NCBI GenBank assembly: GCA_019059635.1
Contig: JAGVRJ010000001.1
Coordinates: 3,224,001 to 3,288,000, forward strand
Direction of reading: 5' to 3'
Source: Proales similis
Taxonomy: Eukaryota; Rotifera; Eurotatoria; Ploima; Proalidae
DNA: 64,000 bases
Positions 19,652 to 30,756 of the stretch are shown here, piece by piece. The translations under genes and the position numbers were made by a program. Position 1 is the stretch's first letter, and every line of letters begins with the position of its first letter. The notes below the pieces were generated by a model. The model worked only from the letters and a program-made list of their open reading frames with translations. It was not told the DNA's origin and did no database searches.

Positions 19652-20488
19652 GCAACTGCCTTCACTTGACCATGAGCTCTTGTCGCCGCCATTGCAATTT
19701 GATTATTTAGATAACAAAAATTCGACACAAAAATGCACAGAAAATAAAAAGGATAATTCGGATGAATGCCTTAACCTTGAACCAACGACCGATCTTACGA
19801 GGCATCGTTCATCCAAATTTTCATCATTATCATCATCATAATTATCATCCTCTTAACCTCTTTTTGTTTAAAACTAGTTAACCTCCTGTTTAATTAAAAA
19901 AAAAGACAAAAATTACGCCTATTTTAACCAAATACTAAATACGAACGAGTTGACTATTGTACTGTTTCTCATTCTCGTTTTCTATTTCTCTATTTGACTT
20001 TTGCTCTCATTGAATCTGAAAATGTAAATAAGACGAATGGTGGAGGCTGAGCAGCTGATGCAAAATAAAAATTTGGTTTGCAATTAGCGCCCGTCCGACT
20101 TCGTCCCTTCGCACATAAAACACTCTAGCTGAATAATTCTACTCGTGTATATAGCCCCTTTCGTAGCCATTTGAAATGCGCAGAGCAGCCGGCCTCGGCG
20201 CGCATATTTTATCGAATAATTGCAAAGAAAAAAGCGAGTTGAACACACAACAAGCTTTCGCTTATACACACACACACACCACATCCACACATTTGAAAGA
20301 CAATTTCGGAAAAAAAAAATTGTTGAATAAAACGCAAATGACGAAGATAAGCAACTCTGTGTCTTGCTTTGCATGCGAATATGCTCGACAGAGCTGTGTG
20401 CCGCTCTAGACGTGAGCACAAATGCGGTCTCGTGACCCAACATTTTTGAACCGCTCATTGTGCTATCTGCCTAGACAAAATATCGGAG
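19652..20488. other. ATG2 3' UTR and upstream region of the DMAC1-like/PPP1R21 locus
   Basis: 837 bp. It includes a TGTAAATA motif at about 20023-20030, AATAAA-like signals near 19742 and 20064, and a short CA repeat near 20267. No coding signal is supported. Confidence 0.45.
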
Positions 20489-20785
20489 ATGAGCGATACC
20501 AAGAGGGCCGACTGTCTGGCTTGTCGTCTTACGGGCTCGATCGGCCTGGTCGGCATTGCTGCCTATTTGCTTTATAGTGCGCGCGCGCAGACTTCCACAT
20601 TCAATCGACGCTTCACTCAGCTGCTCGCTTCAGGTATCATTTGCCGTCTGTCTGGCGCACGTCACAAATTCATTCCGCCCTCGAGTTTTGCCTATTCTGC
20701 TCATTTTTCATTTCGGCATGGTTAAAATCGTTCGTTCTCTCGAAAGTTTTAAGCTCTTTTAGAACGTCGGCTCGATCGCTCATGA
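20489..20785 (+). CDS. DMAC1-like small mitochondrial membrane protein
   Basis: Two exons, 20489-20633 and 20763-20785, give 55 residues. It starts MSDTKRADCLACRLTGSIGL, continues with a single membrane segment (GLVGIAAYLLYSARA), and ends ERRLDRS. The paired cysteines before a Gly-rich helix (DCLACRLTGSIGLVG) match the DMAC1/TMEM261 family (vertebrate pattern CWSCRVLSGLGLMGAGGYVY). Members sit in the mitochondrial inner membrane and help assemble the distal membrane arm of complex I. The spliced stop codon TGA (20783-20785) overlaps the ATG (20782-20784) of PPP1R21 in the pattern ATGA, and both genes share the exon that begins at 20763. An alternative reading is that the first exon ends at the stop at 20723-20725, giving a 78-residue variant without splicing. 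Confidence 0.62.
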
Positions 20786-22914
20786 GTTCAATTCGGAGTG
20801 ATAACCTTGACACGTTCAGCACAAACAGCAGCACAAATCTTGACACCGACGCCACAGTTGAGACGAGCAAATATGAAAGGATCGCGCAGGACTATGTAAA
20901 GCTGAGAAGCAAGCTGACCATTCTGAAGAAGGCGTACGTTGAACTCTCAGAGTCGTGTGCTACCAAAGACCAGTGCCTTCGCAAGTACGAGCAGGAGATT
21001 GAAGGTCTCAACTTTCGCAATCAACAGTTGACTAGTCGAGTCGAGCTGCTTCAAAAAGAGCTGGACAATGGGCACCGGAGCCAGGCGTCGCCAAACTCAT
21101 CGCTCAACTCGTCCAACAGTCTTTCGGCCGCTTCGCTCGCCACTGTCTCCAGCACCGACGTAGACAAACGAATTCAAATACTGAGCGAAGAGCTCGCCAA
21201 CAAAATAGAGGAGAACACGTGCCTGCATCGCCGCTTGAACGAGAGCGAACTGGAATTCCGCGAAAAGCTGAGCAAAACAGAGTCGATGCTCAAGTCGGTC
21301 GAAGACGAAAAATTCGTGCTGGAAAGAAAGCTGGAAAGCGTCGAGCTCGAGTCGAAATTGAGCGTCGACAAGCTGAAAAAAGAAAAGCAGACTCTGGAGC
21401 TGAACGCGATCGAGTTGCAGAATCGAATAAGAGTGGCACGGGAAGAGCAAGAGCAGCTCGGAGACGAACTTAAACGAGCCAGAGGCGAGCTAGCTTTGGC
21501 CAGGACAGTTGAGGCCGAGGAGAGTGCGGTTCACTTCGACGTGTCCAATTCGACGTCGTCGTTGGGCTCACTGGGCGTGGCCAGCTCGTCGCGCAATGGA
21601 TCTCTTTCAGGTGATGAGATCCTGTTCACTCAGTTGCAGCATTCACTCGACTCACTGGGCAAAGTATACGTTTGCCTGGACGACCGTTTGGGCTCTAATC
21701 TCGGACGCAAGTGCGAGCAAATTCTTTCCGGACCATTGAGTGCAGCTAACTTTCAGTCCAACGCTGCCAAACTAAGCGAATCAGTCGAGGAACTGTTCAG
21801 ACTAAACACGTCCCTGACCCAGCAGATATTCAATAAGCTCGGGTCTGAGTCAGTGTCCAACGACAAGTTCGCTGCCGTAAACAAAAAAGTGCGTCTATAT
21901 GCCAGCAAACTATCGGCTCACTTGAACAGTGTAGGAAATCCGCTTGCATTTGGGCCCAGTTTGCTCAAATTGGTGTCGAACCAAGAAACGACCAGCCAGT
22001 TTAATCAGTTGAATTCGCAGCTACTCGAATCGATCGGCTCGTTGGTGGATTTAATTGACAAGCTGGTGTTTGCTATGAACGAGAAGCTTTCAGTTGAATA
22101 CGAGCTGGCACTTGATTCGAGCGTGACCACTCAGGACGAGTGCATTTTATCGTTTCTATCGCAGTTAAGACAGAACCTTGGCCAGTTGAGCAACACAATC
22201 AAAAACACTGGACTCAATCTATTTAAGATTTACGCCGCCCATGTGGCTCAATTTGAAGTTGTAAAAGCCAACACGTCACACAACCCAACGTCTGAGGCGA
22301 ATGTTGCAGTTGAGTCCATTCGGTCCATCGAACACGAACAGCAGCTGAACGATCTGCACGAGAAGCTCAAAGCAAAAGAGCTCGAGCTGCAAAGTGTCGA
22401 ACGAACTCTACACGAACTTGAGCAAAAGCGAACAGACGATGCGAACGCATTGGCCGAGGCCAACAAAAAACTGGAAGAACTTACTGTCAAATACGAAAAG
22501 CTCAACTTGAGCGCAAATCGTCCGGACGACGAGAGCAAGGAGCAGTATTTTATGCGAAGCATCTCAAACGAACTTAAACTGTCCACAATCGAGACATATG
22601 CGAAGCAAGTAGACGCTCTGAATGAACGAATCTGCTTGCTTGACGGCAAAGCGTTTTACTATTTCGAAGAGCTCAAGAACTTGTACAAACGATTTGAGAT
22701 CGAGATGGAGAGCCGCAAGCAAAAGGAGGCCGAGATCAGTGACGTCAAAGACGAACTGGAAAGAACCCGGTCGAGCTACGAGAGTCAAATAAGCACCATG
22801 AGCGATCACTTGGTCGAAATGAACGACCGAATGGCCGCTCAGTCCGAAGAGAACGAACGATTGAAGCACGAATTGAATAATGCTCTTAATCAGCCCAAAA
22901 AGCGTCAGCGATAA
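20782..22914 (+). CDS. PPP1R21: PPP1R21 homologue (FERRY complex subunit)
   Basis: One exon, 710 residues, close to human PPP1R21 (780). The N-terminal KLRAQ region is clear: YERIAQDYVKLRSKLTILKK, then ATKDQCLRKYEQEIEGLNFR and NQQLTSRVELLQKEL. A long coiled coil and a helical middle region follow. The C-terminal end matches the TTKRSYEDQ-type segment (RTRSSYESQISTMSDHLVEM). PPP1R21 is a core subunit of the FERRY complex, which binds mRNAs and Rab5 on early endosomes and moves mRNAs, many of them for mitochondrial proteins. The start at 20782 is chosen because it precedes the conserved region and the open frame upstream runs into intron sequence. The gene begins inside the last codons of the DMAC1-like protein, so the two must share a transcript, use alternative first exons, or be separated by trans-splicing at 20762. 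Confidence 0.87.
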   Translation: MSSIRSDNLDTFSTNSSTNLDTDATVETSKYERIAQDYVKLRSKLTILKKAYVELSESCATKDQCLRKYEQEIEGLNFRNQQLTSRVELLQKELDNGHRSQASPNSSLNSSNSLSAASLATVSSTDVDKRIQILSEELANKIEENTCLHRRLNESELEFREKLSKTESMLKSVEDEKFVLERKLESVELESKLSVDKLKKEKQTLELNAIELQNRIRVAREEQEQLGDELKRARGELALARTVEAEESAVHFDVSNSTSSLGSLGVASSSRNGSLSGDEILFTQLQHSLDSLGKVYVCLDDRLGSNLGRKCEQILSGPLSAANFQSNAAKLSESVEELFRLNTSLTQQIFNKLGSESVSNDKFAAVNKKVRLYASKLSAHLNSVGNPLAFGPSLLKLVSNQETTSQFNQLNSQLLESIGSLVDLIDKLVFAMNEKLSVEYELALDSSVTTQDECILSFLSQLRQNLGQLSNTIKNTGLNLFKIYAAHVAQFEVVKANTSHNPTSEANVAVESIRSIEHEQQLNDLHEKLKAKELELQSVERTLHELEQKRTDDANALAEANKKLEELTVKYEKLNLSANRPDDESKEQYFMRSISNELKLSTIETYAKQVDALNERICLLDGKAFYYFEELKNLYKRFEIEMESRKQKEAEISDVKDELERTRSSYESQISTMSDHLVEMNDRMAAQSEENERLKHELNNALNQPKKRQR

Positions 22915-23360
22915 TCCTCCGTTCCCCTTTTTTTTCCGGCCGAGCCATTCAAGTCCATTTGCATTCCGCGTTCTAACACAGCGCGTTTTCCGCCAACTTT
23001 TTTCACATCTCGTTCGCTTTTCTATTTTTGCTTATTAATTTGCACTCATCAACCGTTTGGTTGGAGAATTTGTTTTACCGCGCTGCGCTGAGAGATTCGC
23101 ATTTTAGTCGCAAATTTGCGTTTTAAAGCCAAGTAAAGTTGAAAAACAGCCAAACAGAACAGAGTGAACTCGAACAGGCGATTTTAGAATGGGTTTGGAT
23201 GCCCAGCAATCATGAGCGTGCTTGCTGGATAATTTTTATTTGTAATTACCTTCATTTCGTTGCAAGGCACCGTCTATTTGGGAATTGCACGCGCCGCCTA
23301 TTTGCCGCCTTTCACTCAGACCGGACTAAGAGCGCCAGGCGAGAACGACTCGGGCCGACA
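22915..23360. other. Spacer after PPP1R21
   Basis: 446 bp. Poly-T and a weak open frame (from 23139) continue into the next gene but lack family features. It is probably 3' UTR and 5' leader. Confidence 0.4.
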
Positions 23361-23558
23361 ATGAACTCAGACCACTGGTTCGAATGGATTCTATCTGGCC
23401 TCTACGGCTCAACGTTTCGATTTAATCCGTCCGATTTAGACAATGACTCGTTCTTTTTCATCGCTGTCTATCTGATAGCAGTCGTTTGCTTGTTCACATT
23501 TTTGGCGTTGATTAATTTCTATCGAAAGCTCGACCTGCCCTCAAACAAACGAGAATAA
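23361..23558 (+). CDS. Small single-pass membrane protein, unrecognised
   Basis: 65 residues, starting MNSDHWFEWILSGLYG. One strong membrane segment (FFFIAVYLIAVVCLFTFLAL, about residues 31-50) is followed by a short basic tail (YRKLDLPSNKRE), so the C-terminus is probably cytosolic. I do not recognise the family. The shape is that of a small integral membrane protein. The frame is open upstream to 23139, but that part looks like leader sequence (Arg/Cys-rich, no hydrophobic order). AATAAA overlaps the stop region at 23555-23560. Small size makes coding status uncertain; the membrane segment and the acidic-to-basic flank argue for it. Confidence 0.42.
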   Translation: MNSDHWFEWILSGLYGSTFRFNPSDLDNDSFFFIAVYLIAVVCLFTFLALINFYRKLDLPSNKRE

Positions 23559-23645
23559 AATGCATCGCTCCCCCTTCAAAAAGCCTCCCCAGTCAGTCTA
23601 CGACGAAACGTGGTTGAATTGAAATTTATTCTCCGAACATCATCT

Positions 23646-24809
23646 TTAGACTTGCTCGCTGATGGTGTTCTCGGCCAACTCCGGCTCATGTTGATCTTCC
23701 TCGTTCTCGTCTTCCTCTTCTTCGAGCTCTTGGGTATCGGCCATGCGTACGTCTCGTTCAATTTGCTCGAGATCTCGCCGTTGGAGATTTGAGTCACTGC
23801 TGAGCTCCTCGAGCATTTGCTCGTCGCTCTCCTCTCGCTTGAATCTGAACGGCTGCGACTCTGGCACGTACGAGACTGAGCTGTGCTGCGCTGAACTCAG
23901 CAGACTGTCTATCAGCTCGGGTATCTCGCGTGGCAGCAAATTGAACCGACGCGAGCTTATCACAGGACCGGTGTTGGTGTTCACTTGCACTTCGCCTTGT
24001 CCATATGCTCCTTGAGAAAGAAAAACAAAAAAAAAAATTAATTCTCGTCCTGAGAGATGCTCTCATTTCTGTAATTAAATCGATTACTTCCGAACTTGGG
24101 CTCGACCTCAAACTTGAGTCGAACTACTTTGTATTCCAGTGCGTCGTTCTCATCTTTGATGCTCGCTCCCATCGACGCAGGGTTGTAAAAGTTTTTCGAG
24201 GCCCCGAACAAACTCCCCGAAGAGGCTTGTGTCGCTTGAGACGAATACTGTGGAGACAAATTCATGAGAAGCATTTTGAGTAGGCTGTTCTTGGCGTTGT
24301 TCGATGACTGTTGCGTGACCAGTTGGCTAGGCGAGCTCAGGCGCAAGTCTAAATTGAAAAGCACCACGTCGAGCCGTTCTATTCAAGCGAGCAAGTTAAG
24401 TAATCATCGTACCGTCGAGTGCATTTCCATGGTAGTGAAGGTTGAGCAGGGTCTGCTTGTCGGAAGACGGCAACGAATTAAAGGCAGATCGAGAAGGCAC
24501 TCGAAAAGTTGGCGCCGAGTAATCATTGAAATTGACTGAGGCCGGAAGCATGGACGGCTCATTGAGCCCATTTGAATAAGCCGGGTTGTTTACCAGACGC
24601 TGTTCGAGCTCGTGACTTATGCTCTCGCTCGGCGAGTTGGACTTATAATACAGACGCAGATGAGAGTCGTCGTTGCTTTTAGTTGCGTCTATAGATCGTT
24701 TGTTGACTGCATCGTCGAACGCCTCTTGCTGCGTTTCGATCTCGACGCCCAGCGCCGAGTTGAACACACACACCGCAATGAGCATGCACACCAATTCACT
24801 CATCTTCAT
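23646..24809 (-). CDS. Secreted protein, unrecognised, acidic C-terminus
   Basis: Three exons on the minus strand, 24809-24413, 24378-24088 and 24010-23646, give about 350 residues with consistent phases. A signal peptide is visible (MKMSELVCMLIAVCVFNSALG). The mature chain has dibasic sites (NKRS near residue 38, SSRRF, FKREE, LQRRD) that could be cut by proprotein convertases, and a central region rich in Ser/Asn/Gln. The tail is strongly acidic (ELEEEEDENEEDQHEPEL). There are no cysteines in the mature part that would suggest a disulfide fold. It might be a propeptide precursor or a matrix protein. No neuropeptide repeats or amidation signals (Gly-Lys-Arg) are seen, so I do not claim a neuropeptide. 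Introns are only 34 and 77 bp. Confidence 0.66.
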
Positions 24810-27800
24810 TTAGCTTGCCTATTTGTTTATTTATCTGTTCGGCTCTCTGTGCTCTCAGAGGCCAAGCCGTCCGACGGCGAGTGCTTTAAAAAACTTGCTC
24901 TAATCGAATTTGCTCGTTAGACTTATTGAATGAGCGTTCAAATCTGATTGCCTTTTCTTCTCACCTCAGCTATCACCATTTTCTCTTTCTTTCCTCTTAA
25001 TTTTAATTCAATTTTTTTTGTCCACCACAAGTGATTTCCAAGCAGCAAAAAAGCGGTCCGAAGCAGCTAACTTAATTTATCAACCAGTCAAAGAATTTTG
25101 GCGCCCATTTGTCGCTACGCCACCTCCTCTACTCTTGCTCGCCTCCCTCACTCTCTCTTTCTCTCTCGTTCCCTTTCTCTTTGTTTTTCCTCCTCTCTCT
25201 CTCTCTCTAAGCCCATTCTTCTTGATTTCGGAATTCTATTCAATTCTAATTTTATTGAAAAAAAAGAAAATTAAATTGGGCTTGAAAGCGCGCACTTCCG
25301 CTGCTCATTTAGCCGAGTGCTGCCTCGGCCATTGTTGCCATTGATCGTTGTAATCAACTGCTCGCGTTGCTGTGGCTCGATTTTAAATATAAAATGACGA
25401 CCACGATCAACTCTAGCCCACGAGCCAAATTAATCGATTGAGTCCGACGAGTGCTCAGGTAGCGTGAGGGTGTAAGTGCAGTCGTCAAGAATTTTCTCCC
25501 CTCTGTCCCTTTTTTTTTTTATTAACGAGCAGAAGGATGATGAGCGGCCGCATTAAAATAATCATGAGGCTTGTGTTGTTTGTGTCGGGATTTTCACGCT
25601 AGCCGGCACCAAATCCGATCAACGGGCTTCCTCCTTTTTTTTTCATTTCAATTAGACATTTTATTTAGGCCACCTAATGGTCTATCGATCGTCCAGGAAA
25701 CACGCATTGGTCACAGACGCCGTTATTCATCGTCTTCTCGTGCGGCGAATCGGCTCAGTCGCGACTATCTGTCATTTGGACGCTCATTTTGTTGCCTTTT
25801 CGCTTTTCTATTCTTCACTTCTGAATCGGCCATCACTCAACCTGGTGCGCATTCTAAACGATTTTGATTTGATTTCTTATTTGAAACAAGTTGAATCGTG
25901 TCCTATTTTAGCTTACGTGACTTGAAATTCTGATTGATGAATGAGCGCGCGCAATTTAAACCTATTGTGTGTCCAGCCAATCTCTCTGGTCGAGTTAATT
26001 CATTTTCGGCTGCTCGTGCGAATGAGCGAGTTAGAGCAAGAAAGAAAGAGAGTGGGAGAACTGTATAATTTTATGATTAAACTGCAAGCACATCAGAGAC
26101 CTGCTATTCTGACAGACTAGCTCACTGACTGATTGAGCCAGGACTGGTTGAGTGCGTTGCGGTGGGCCAGTGGATGCGGCACGTTGAGAGAATTGATTTT
26201 AATTTAAAATCCGGTACGTGAGCACACAAGCGTGCCGAGTGCGCTGAAAATTCGTCCCGATCAAGCGAGCGCCGTAGCAGTCTCATGGGTCTAACGAATG
26301 AGCGAGCCAAGACGGTCTGTTCAATTTCTAAATATTGCAAGCACACACGGAAAGCAGTGGCGAAGAGAGGAGGAAAAGAAAACTTTTGAAGAGAGCGTGG
26401 AACCGGACGAGTGGCAGTCGGTGACTAGTCTCGTTCCGACGCGGTCAATTCAAATCGATTTATTTCAGTTACTATTATCGTCAACTATTGAACTCGAGCC
26501 CTCTTCGGCTTGCTGCTACCGTTTCGATGAAGTAGAAAACGACTGAGCGCGCTTTAATTGCCATTTCGCTGGCAAAGACATTCATCGCTATTTATGAGGA
26601 TCAAATAGCTGCCGCCACTCGCATCATTCGTTTCGATCAACAGGCGTTTAAAAAGCCATTTATGAGAGTCGCGTGCCTTCGAGTTGAGTCGTTGGATCAC
26701 CAGATGAATTAGAAGGCGTTTTCTCTATTTACTTCTCATCTCGTCGGCTATTTACTTGCCGTTTCCGATCTGATTCCATTCCGAATCCGCCTTGTTCGAT
26801 GACGGAACTCGCTCGTTTATGTTGTTGAGATGGCAGCAATCACGACGACGCTGGTGTCTGCACCCAACGAACTGATATCTGCGCAAACATATGCCAGCAA
26901 ACATTTATTCTATAGTTGTTTTTGATCGTCTTGTAAGCATTCGCGTCAAAGCGGCTGAAATTCCATTCGTGTTTTGGCTCTTCATCGGCTCGGTCAGCCG
27001 CTTTTCTCAGCCAACTTGTTTTCAAGCATTTATTTACTCAGGCATGTGGTTGCGGCCAGTCACGCGACTCGGTGTCTCCCATCTACTTCTCTTTTCAAAC
27101 CTTTTTCGTTGTTGTTTTTGCTTTTATTTCGCCTCTGAATTCAACTGAATGTGAAGAGACTGCAAGTCAAATGAGTCCAACATCGTCAGCTCGAACGCTA
27201 AGAGAAACAACAGGCGCCCAAGTGTTTTAGAACGCTGCCGCGCACTGTCGAGAAGAAAATTCACTTAAATCGTTCGCTTTTATATGCACGCGGCTCGTAC
27301 GCACGGTTATTTGTTTAGTTCGATTCAGCTCAGCTAAATCGTTTTAGTCTATTTAGTTAATTAGTTCTAATTCGGCAAATTTAGGTCCGCACGCCCGCTC
27401 TCCATATGGATGGAAGAGTCAGGCCAGCAGCTACGGCCAGACTCGGCTCGCAGCCAACGGAGGCGGGTGGCTCTGCGATGTGGCAGTGGGTGAGCTACAA
27501 AACTGCAAACTCAGAAGGCACACGCAAAAGAACTAGTAAAAGAGAGAAAGAGGGCGCGCGCGAGAGAGAGAGAGGGAAAGTGAGAGAAAAACAATTGGCT
27601 GCTTTTCTTCAGCCGCCTTGGTTTATTGAAATCAATTAGATCAAGCGATTTGAATGAACTAGCAAACGAATTGGTGAATGAGATAAGAAAAATATAATAG
27701 TAATGGTACTAATAAAAACAATGAAACCGAGAAGCAAGCGAAGGGCGAGCGAGCGAGTGAGCTATCTCCACCCGCCTGTACCATTCAAACTGGCGGCCTT

Positions 27801-30756
27801 TCTAAGCGGCTTTCGATTATTACAAGCCGACAAATGAGTGACTGGCCTCTTCTTTAATCGGCTTCGATTAACACTTTAGTAATTCGTTTTCGCTTTTGTT
27901 CTGGCCTCGCAAGTTTTTGGTTTCATAATTTATAGCAACGGTTGTTCGATTCACTTTTTTTTTTTCTCACGAGAAAATTCAATACATTCGAGTGGAGCTT
28001 CTTCTCGCGCCGCTGCTTCGTTTCTTAGATCGTTTATGAATATTTATTCGGTTAAATCACTTGGCGAATGCGTTTGCAAGCGAACGTCTCTGCCATCTCC
28101 TTCCTGAAATTGACTGCGATCGTGCGAGTGGCTTCCAGTCGACGGTCATGATTCAAGTCAGTCAGAGAAGAAGAACAGCGCAAGAAAGAGAGTAAACATT
28201 CGCATATCCGTCTGAACTCGCTTTCTAACTCGGCCGACAGGCGATCTACGCTCGCATGTTCTAATTCGCGTTCCAATCATACCGCATTCAACAATCTTTC
28301 TGCGTTTGCAAGCAGGCTCTTTCTGTCGGCACAAATTGGCCGATAATTAAACTCGAATCGTTTTCAAAATCTTGGCCCACGGTGAGGATTTCTGTCGCGG
28401 CGTTTCTCACACGGAAATTATCGGCTTCAAAAGGCCGAGCCCGTACTCGAGATGTTTGTCATTAGTTATAATTTGGGCGCGTTTCACATTCTTATTATTA
28501 GCGGTTGCTTTCCATTTAAAAACGGCCACGCGCTCCTTATCCCCAAATCGCACTTAATAATCCAGCTTTTAATTTTCATCTCGCAGCAAAATTAATCCGT
28601 TTGATTAGAGAGCCTGATCGCTTGGGAATGGGTGTCGGGAGCCGCATCACTATCGCCCGTTTGTTCGTTCTTGGCCTGTTTCATTCTGTGTGTGTGTGTC
28701 GATAAACGTTCGATGTATTTATATTAACTCGATCTTACACACTCAAGTCAGAAGTAGGCAGTTTTGTCTAAAAACTCAATTCACTGACAACAAACAAGAG
28801 AGAGAGACGGGACGGGCGAACGAGTGCGAAAGAAACAAAAGCGCGTGATGGTTGGTGCGTGTTTGCTCGCTGCCGTCGGCTTTAGGCCTCACAGCGGTCT
28901 AGGAGAGCTCTAATACTCAACAGGCAAATCTTTATCTCCTCTCAACTCGCAAGCACTTTAATTGCACATATTGGCTTTGTTTGTTACTGAGGCCAGCCGA
29001 TGCGATTTGCTCGCCTGCTTCGTTCGTTTGCCTCATTCGTTTGGCTTCTCTGGCCAGATAACCAGTGAAATTCAAAACCGTTCGTAGCAATTGCGCTTAT
29101 GCGCGCCCCCTAAATTACTCCTTCTCTGTCCGTTCAATCATCTCTCTTGCCAGCTTGAATAACCGTTTTTCTCTTTATTTTTATTTCTGGCCATTTTCGC
29201 AGTCTATTTATTGTGTGCCGTGTTAAACGTGCGCTCTTAAGAATTTTACGCCAATTTAGCCAATTTAAATTAAAAAACTCAACTCTCTGGGCCAACGAGT
29301 GCCTATGAATTTCGGATAGCACGTAAGTGCAGCCTGGATGTTCACACACAGGCGGCAGGTTGTTTGCGAGCAGCTCGCTAGCAGGTCTCATTCAAAACGT
29401 GGCCTTTTATATTTTCTCTTCTTTTGATTGGCCTTGTTTATTCTGACTCGATCTGGCTTTGCTTTGAATTTTTCCAGCCTTTAGAAAACCAGTGGAATAA
29501 TAGAAAGATTGAAGCGTTCGTTCTATTTCTTTATATTTGTTTGCTTTCTCGCATGAGAGCTTAAGGAAAAAGCAGCTCGGTTTGCATTTATTTAAAAAAA
29601 AAGTTTACTAGTGTGAATGAGGCAACGGCAAGCGAGCTAGTGAAACTTATGCCAGGCTAGCCACGTGCCAAAATAAGCAATGAGTATGGCAGCGTAATAA
29701 TTTCAAACACGAAAGAGTCGTTAGCGCAAGAATAACAGAATGGGAAAATGGTACACGGCGGCGGTGGATAGGAAGGCAAGAACTGGCATCACTATCGCTA
29801 CGCAGGCAATCAAGCGAGCAGGCAGGAAATCGATCGATTGGCCGTGTAAGATTCCGCTGCGCATTGAGCATATCACATTTGCTCAGTAAACACGCCGCCA
29901 ACCAGTTAATCGTCGTTTGGGCTCAAATCGTTCCACTTAACAACTTGCTGCCGAATTCTCTCCCACTCTCTCTCTCTCTCTCTGCGACGTGTTTGCTGAT
30001 GAAAAACACACCGGCGGGCAATGAAAATTTCATTCCTCATCTCGGACGAGTTGTGAATAATTCAGCAGAGCAGTTGGCAGAGCGCACAACTCTGGCCACG
30101 CAGTACTGTGCGTTTTTTCTTTTATATTTCCATATATCGTGTTGCTCTGTTTGATTCTATTTTCGGTGTTGGCTGCCAAGTGATTGAGCGAGAGAAAAAT
30201 ACGGCCGACTACTTGTACTTGCACCGAACTTGCGGCCAATGTTTTGCTTCTAATTGCATTTTCAATTCATTTCAAATGTTTCCATTCTTGTTTAGCTGTT
30301 TTCTTTTTTCGAGTTTGCTGAACATTCGCTTTTGGTTTCTATTTTAGAGCATGCGGCCATACAGCGATCGACGTAGAACGCGAAATTAATCGTCGACTAA
30401 AACAAAAGCGCGAGAAGAAAAACAAAACAAGACACGAGTTTTTTTTTTCTTGTTTTTGTTCGCGCAACGCTCAAGCCCGTCTGATTTATAAACAAGCGCA
30501 CAAATATTCTTTTTTTTTTGTTACAACCCTGGCCGCTTCAAATGGTCTTGTAGCGTCGGCAACAGTGCTCACAGCAGGACTGAGCGGAAATTGATGCCAC
30601 AGTTGTTCGGTTCATGGTGAATTATTCATTCGACGCCAAATCGAAATTGTCCAAAGTCGCGCAGAAAGCAAACACGAACCACAGAGACACACACACACAC
30701 AGACCAAGTTCTATTTAGGACGAATACTTGACAAGAAGACTCGAAGCCGATAGAGC
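24810..30756. other. 5.9-kb non-coding block upstream of the EAG channel
   Basis: No gene is supported on either strand. All open frames are short and lack conserved motifs. The block has simple-sequence tracts (CT at about 25195-25209 and 29967-29983, GA at about 27557-27572, TG near 28690, CA at about 30689-30701) and AT-rich TAAT-containing stretches. In a genome where most gaps are below 0.8 kb, this size suggests regulatory DNA for the neuronal channel gene, untranslated exons, or both. Confidence 0.5.

Noticed and set aside
23139-23360. Upstream extension of the small membrane protein frame
   Set aside because: It is Arg/Cys/His-rich and unordered, consistent with a leader; the ATG at 23361 gives a compact membrane protein.
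25018-25344. 108-codon frame in the block upstream of EAG
   Set aside because: It is driven by CT-rich low complexity (Leu/Ser/Phe runs) and has no other support.
27479-27499. TGGCAGTGGGTGAGCT, similar to the miR-34 seed region
   Set aside because: Only the 8-base seed matches well and no complementary arm is found nearby.
29134-29391. 85-codon minus-strand frame containing CEHPGCTYV
   Set aside because: It superficially resembles a zinc finger but has only one Cys pair and no His pair at finger spacing.
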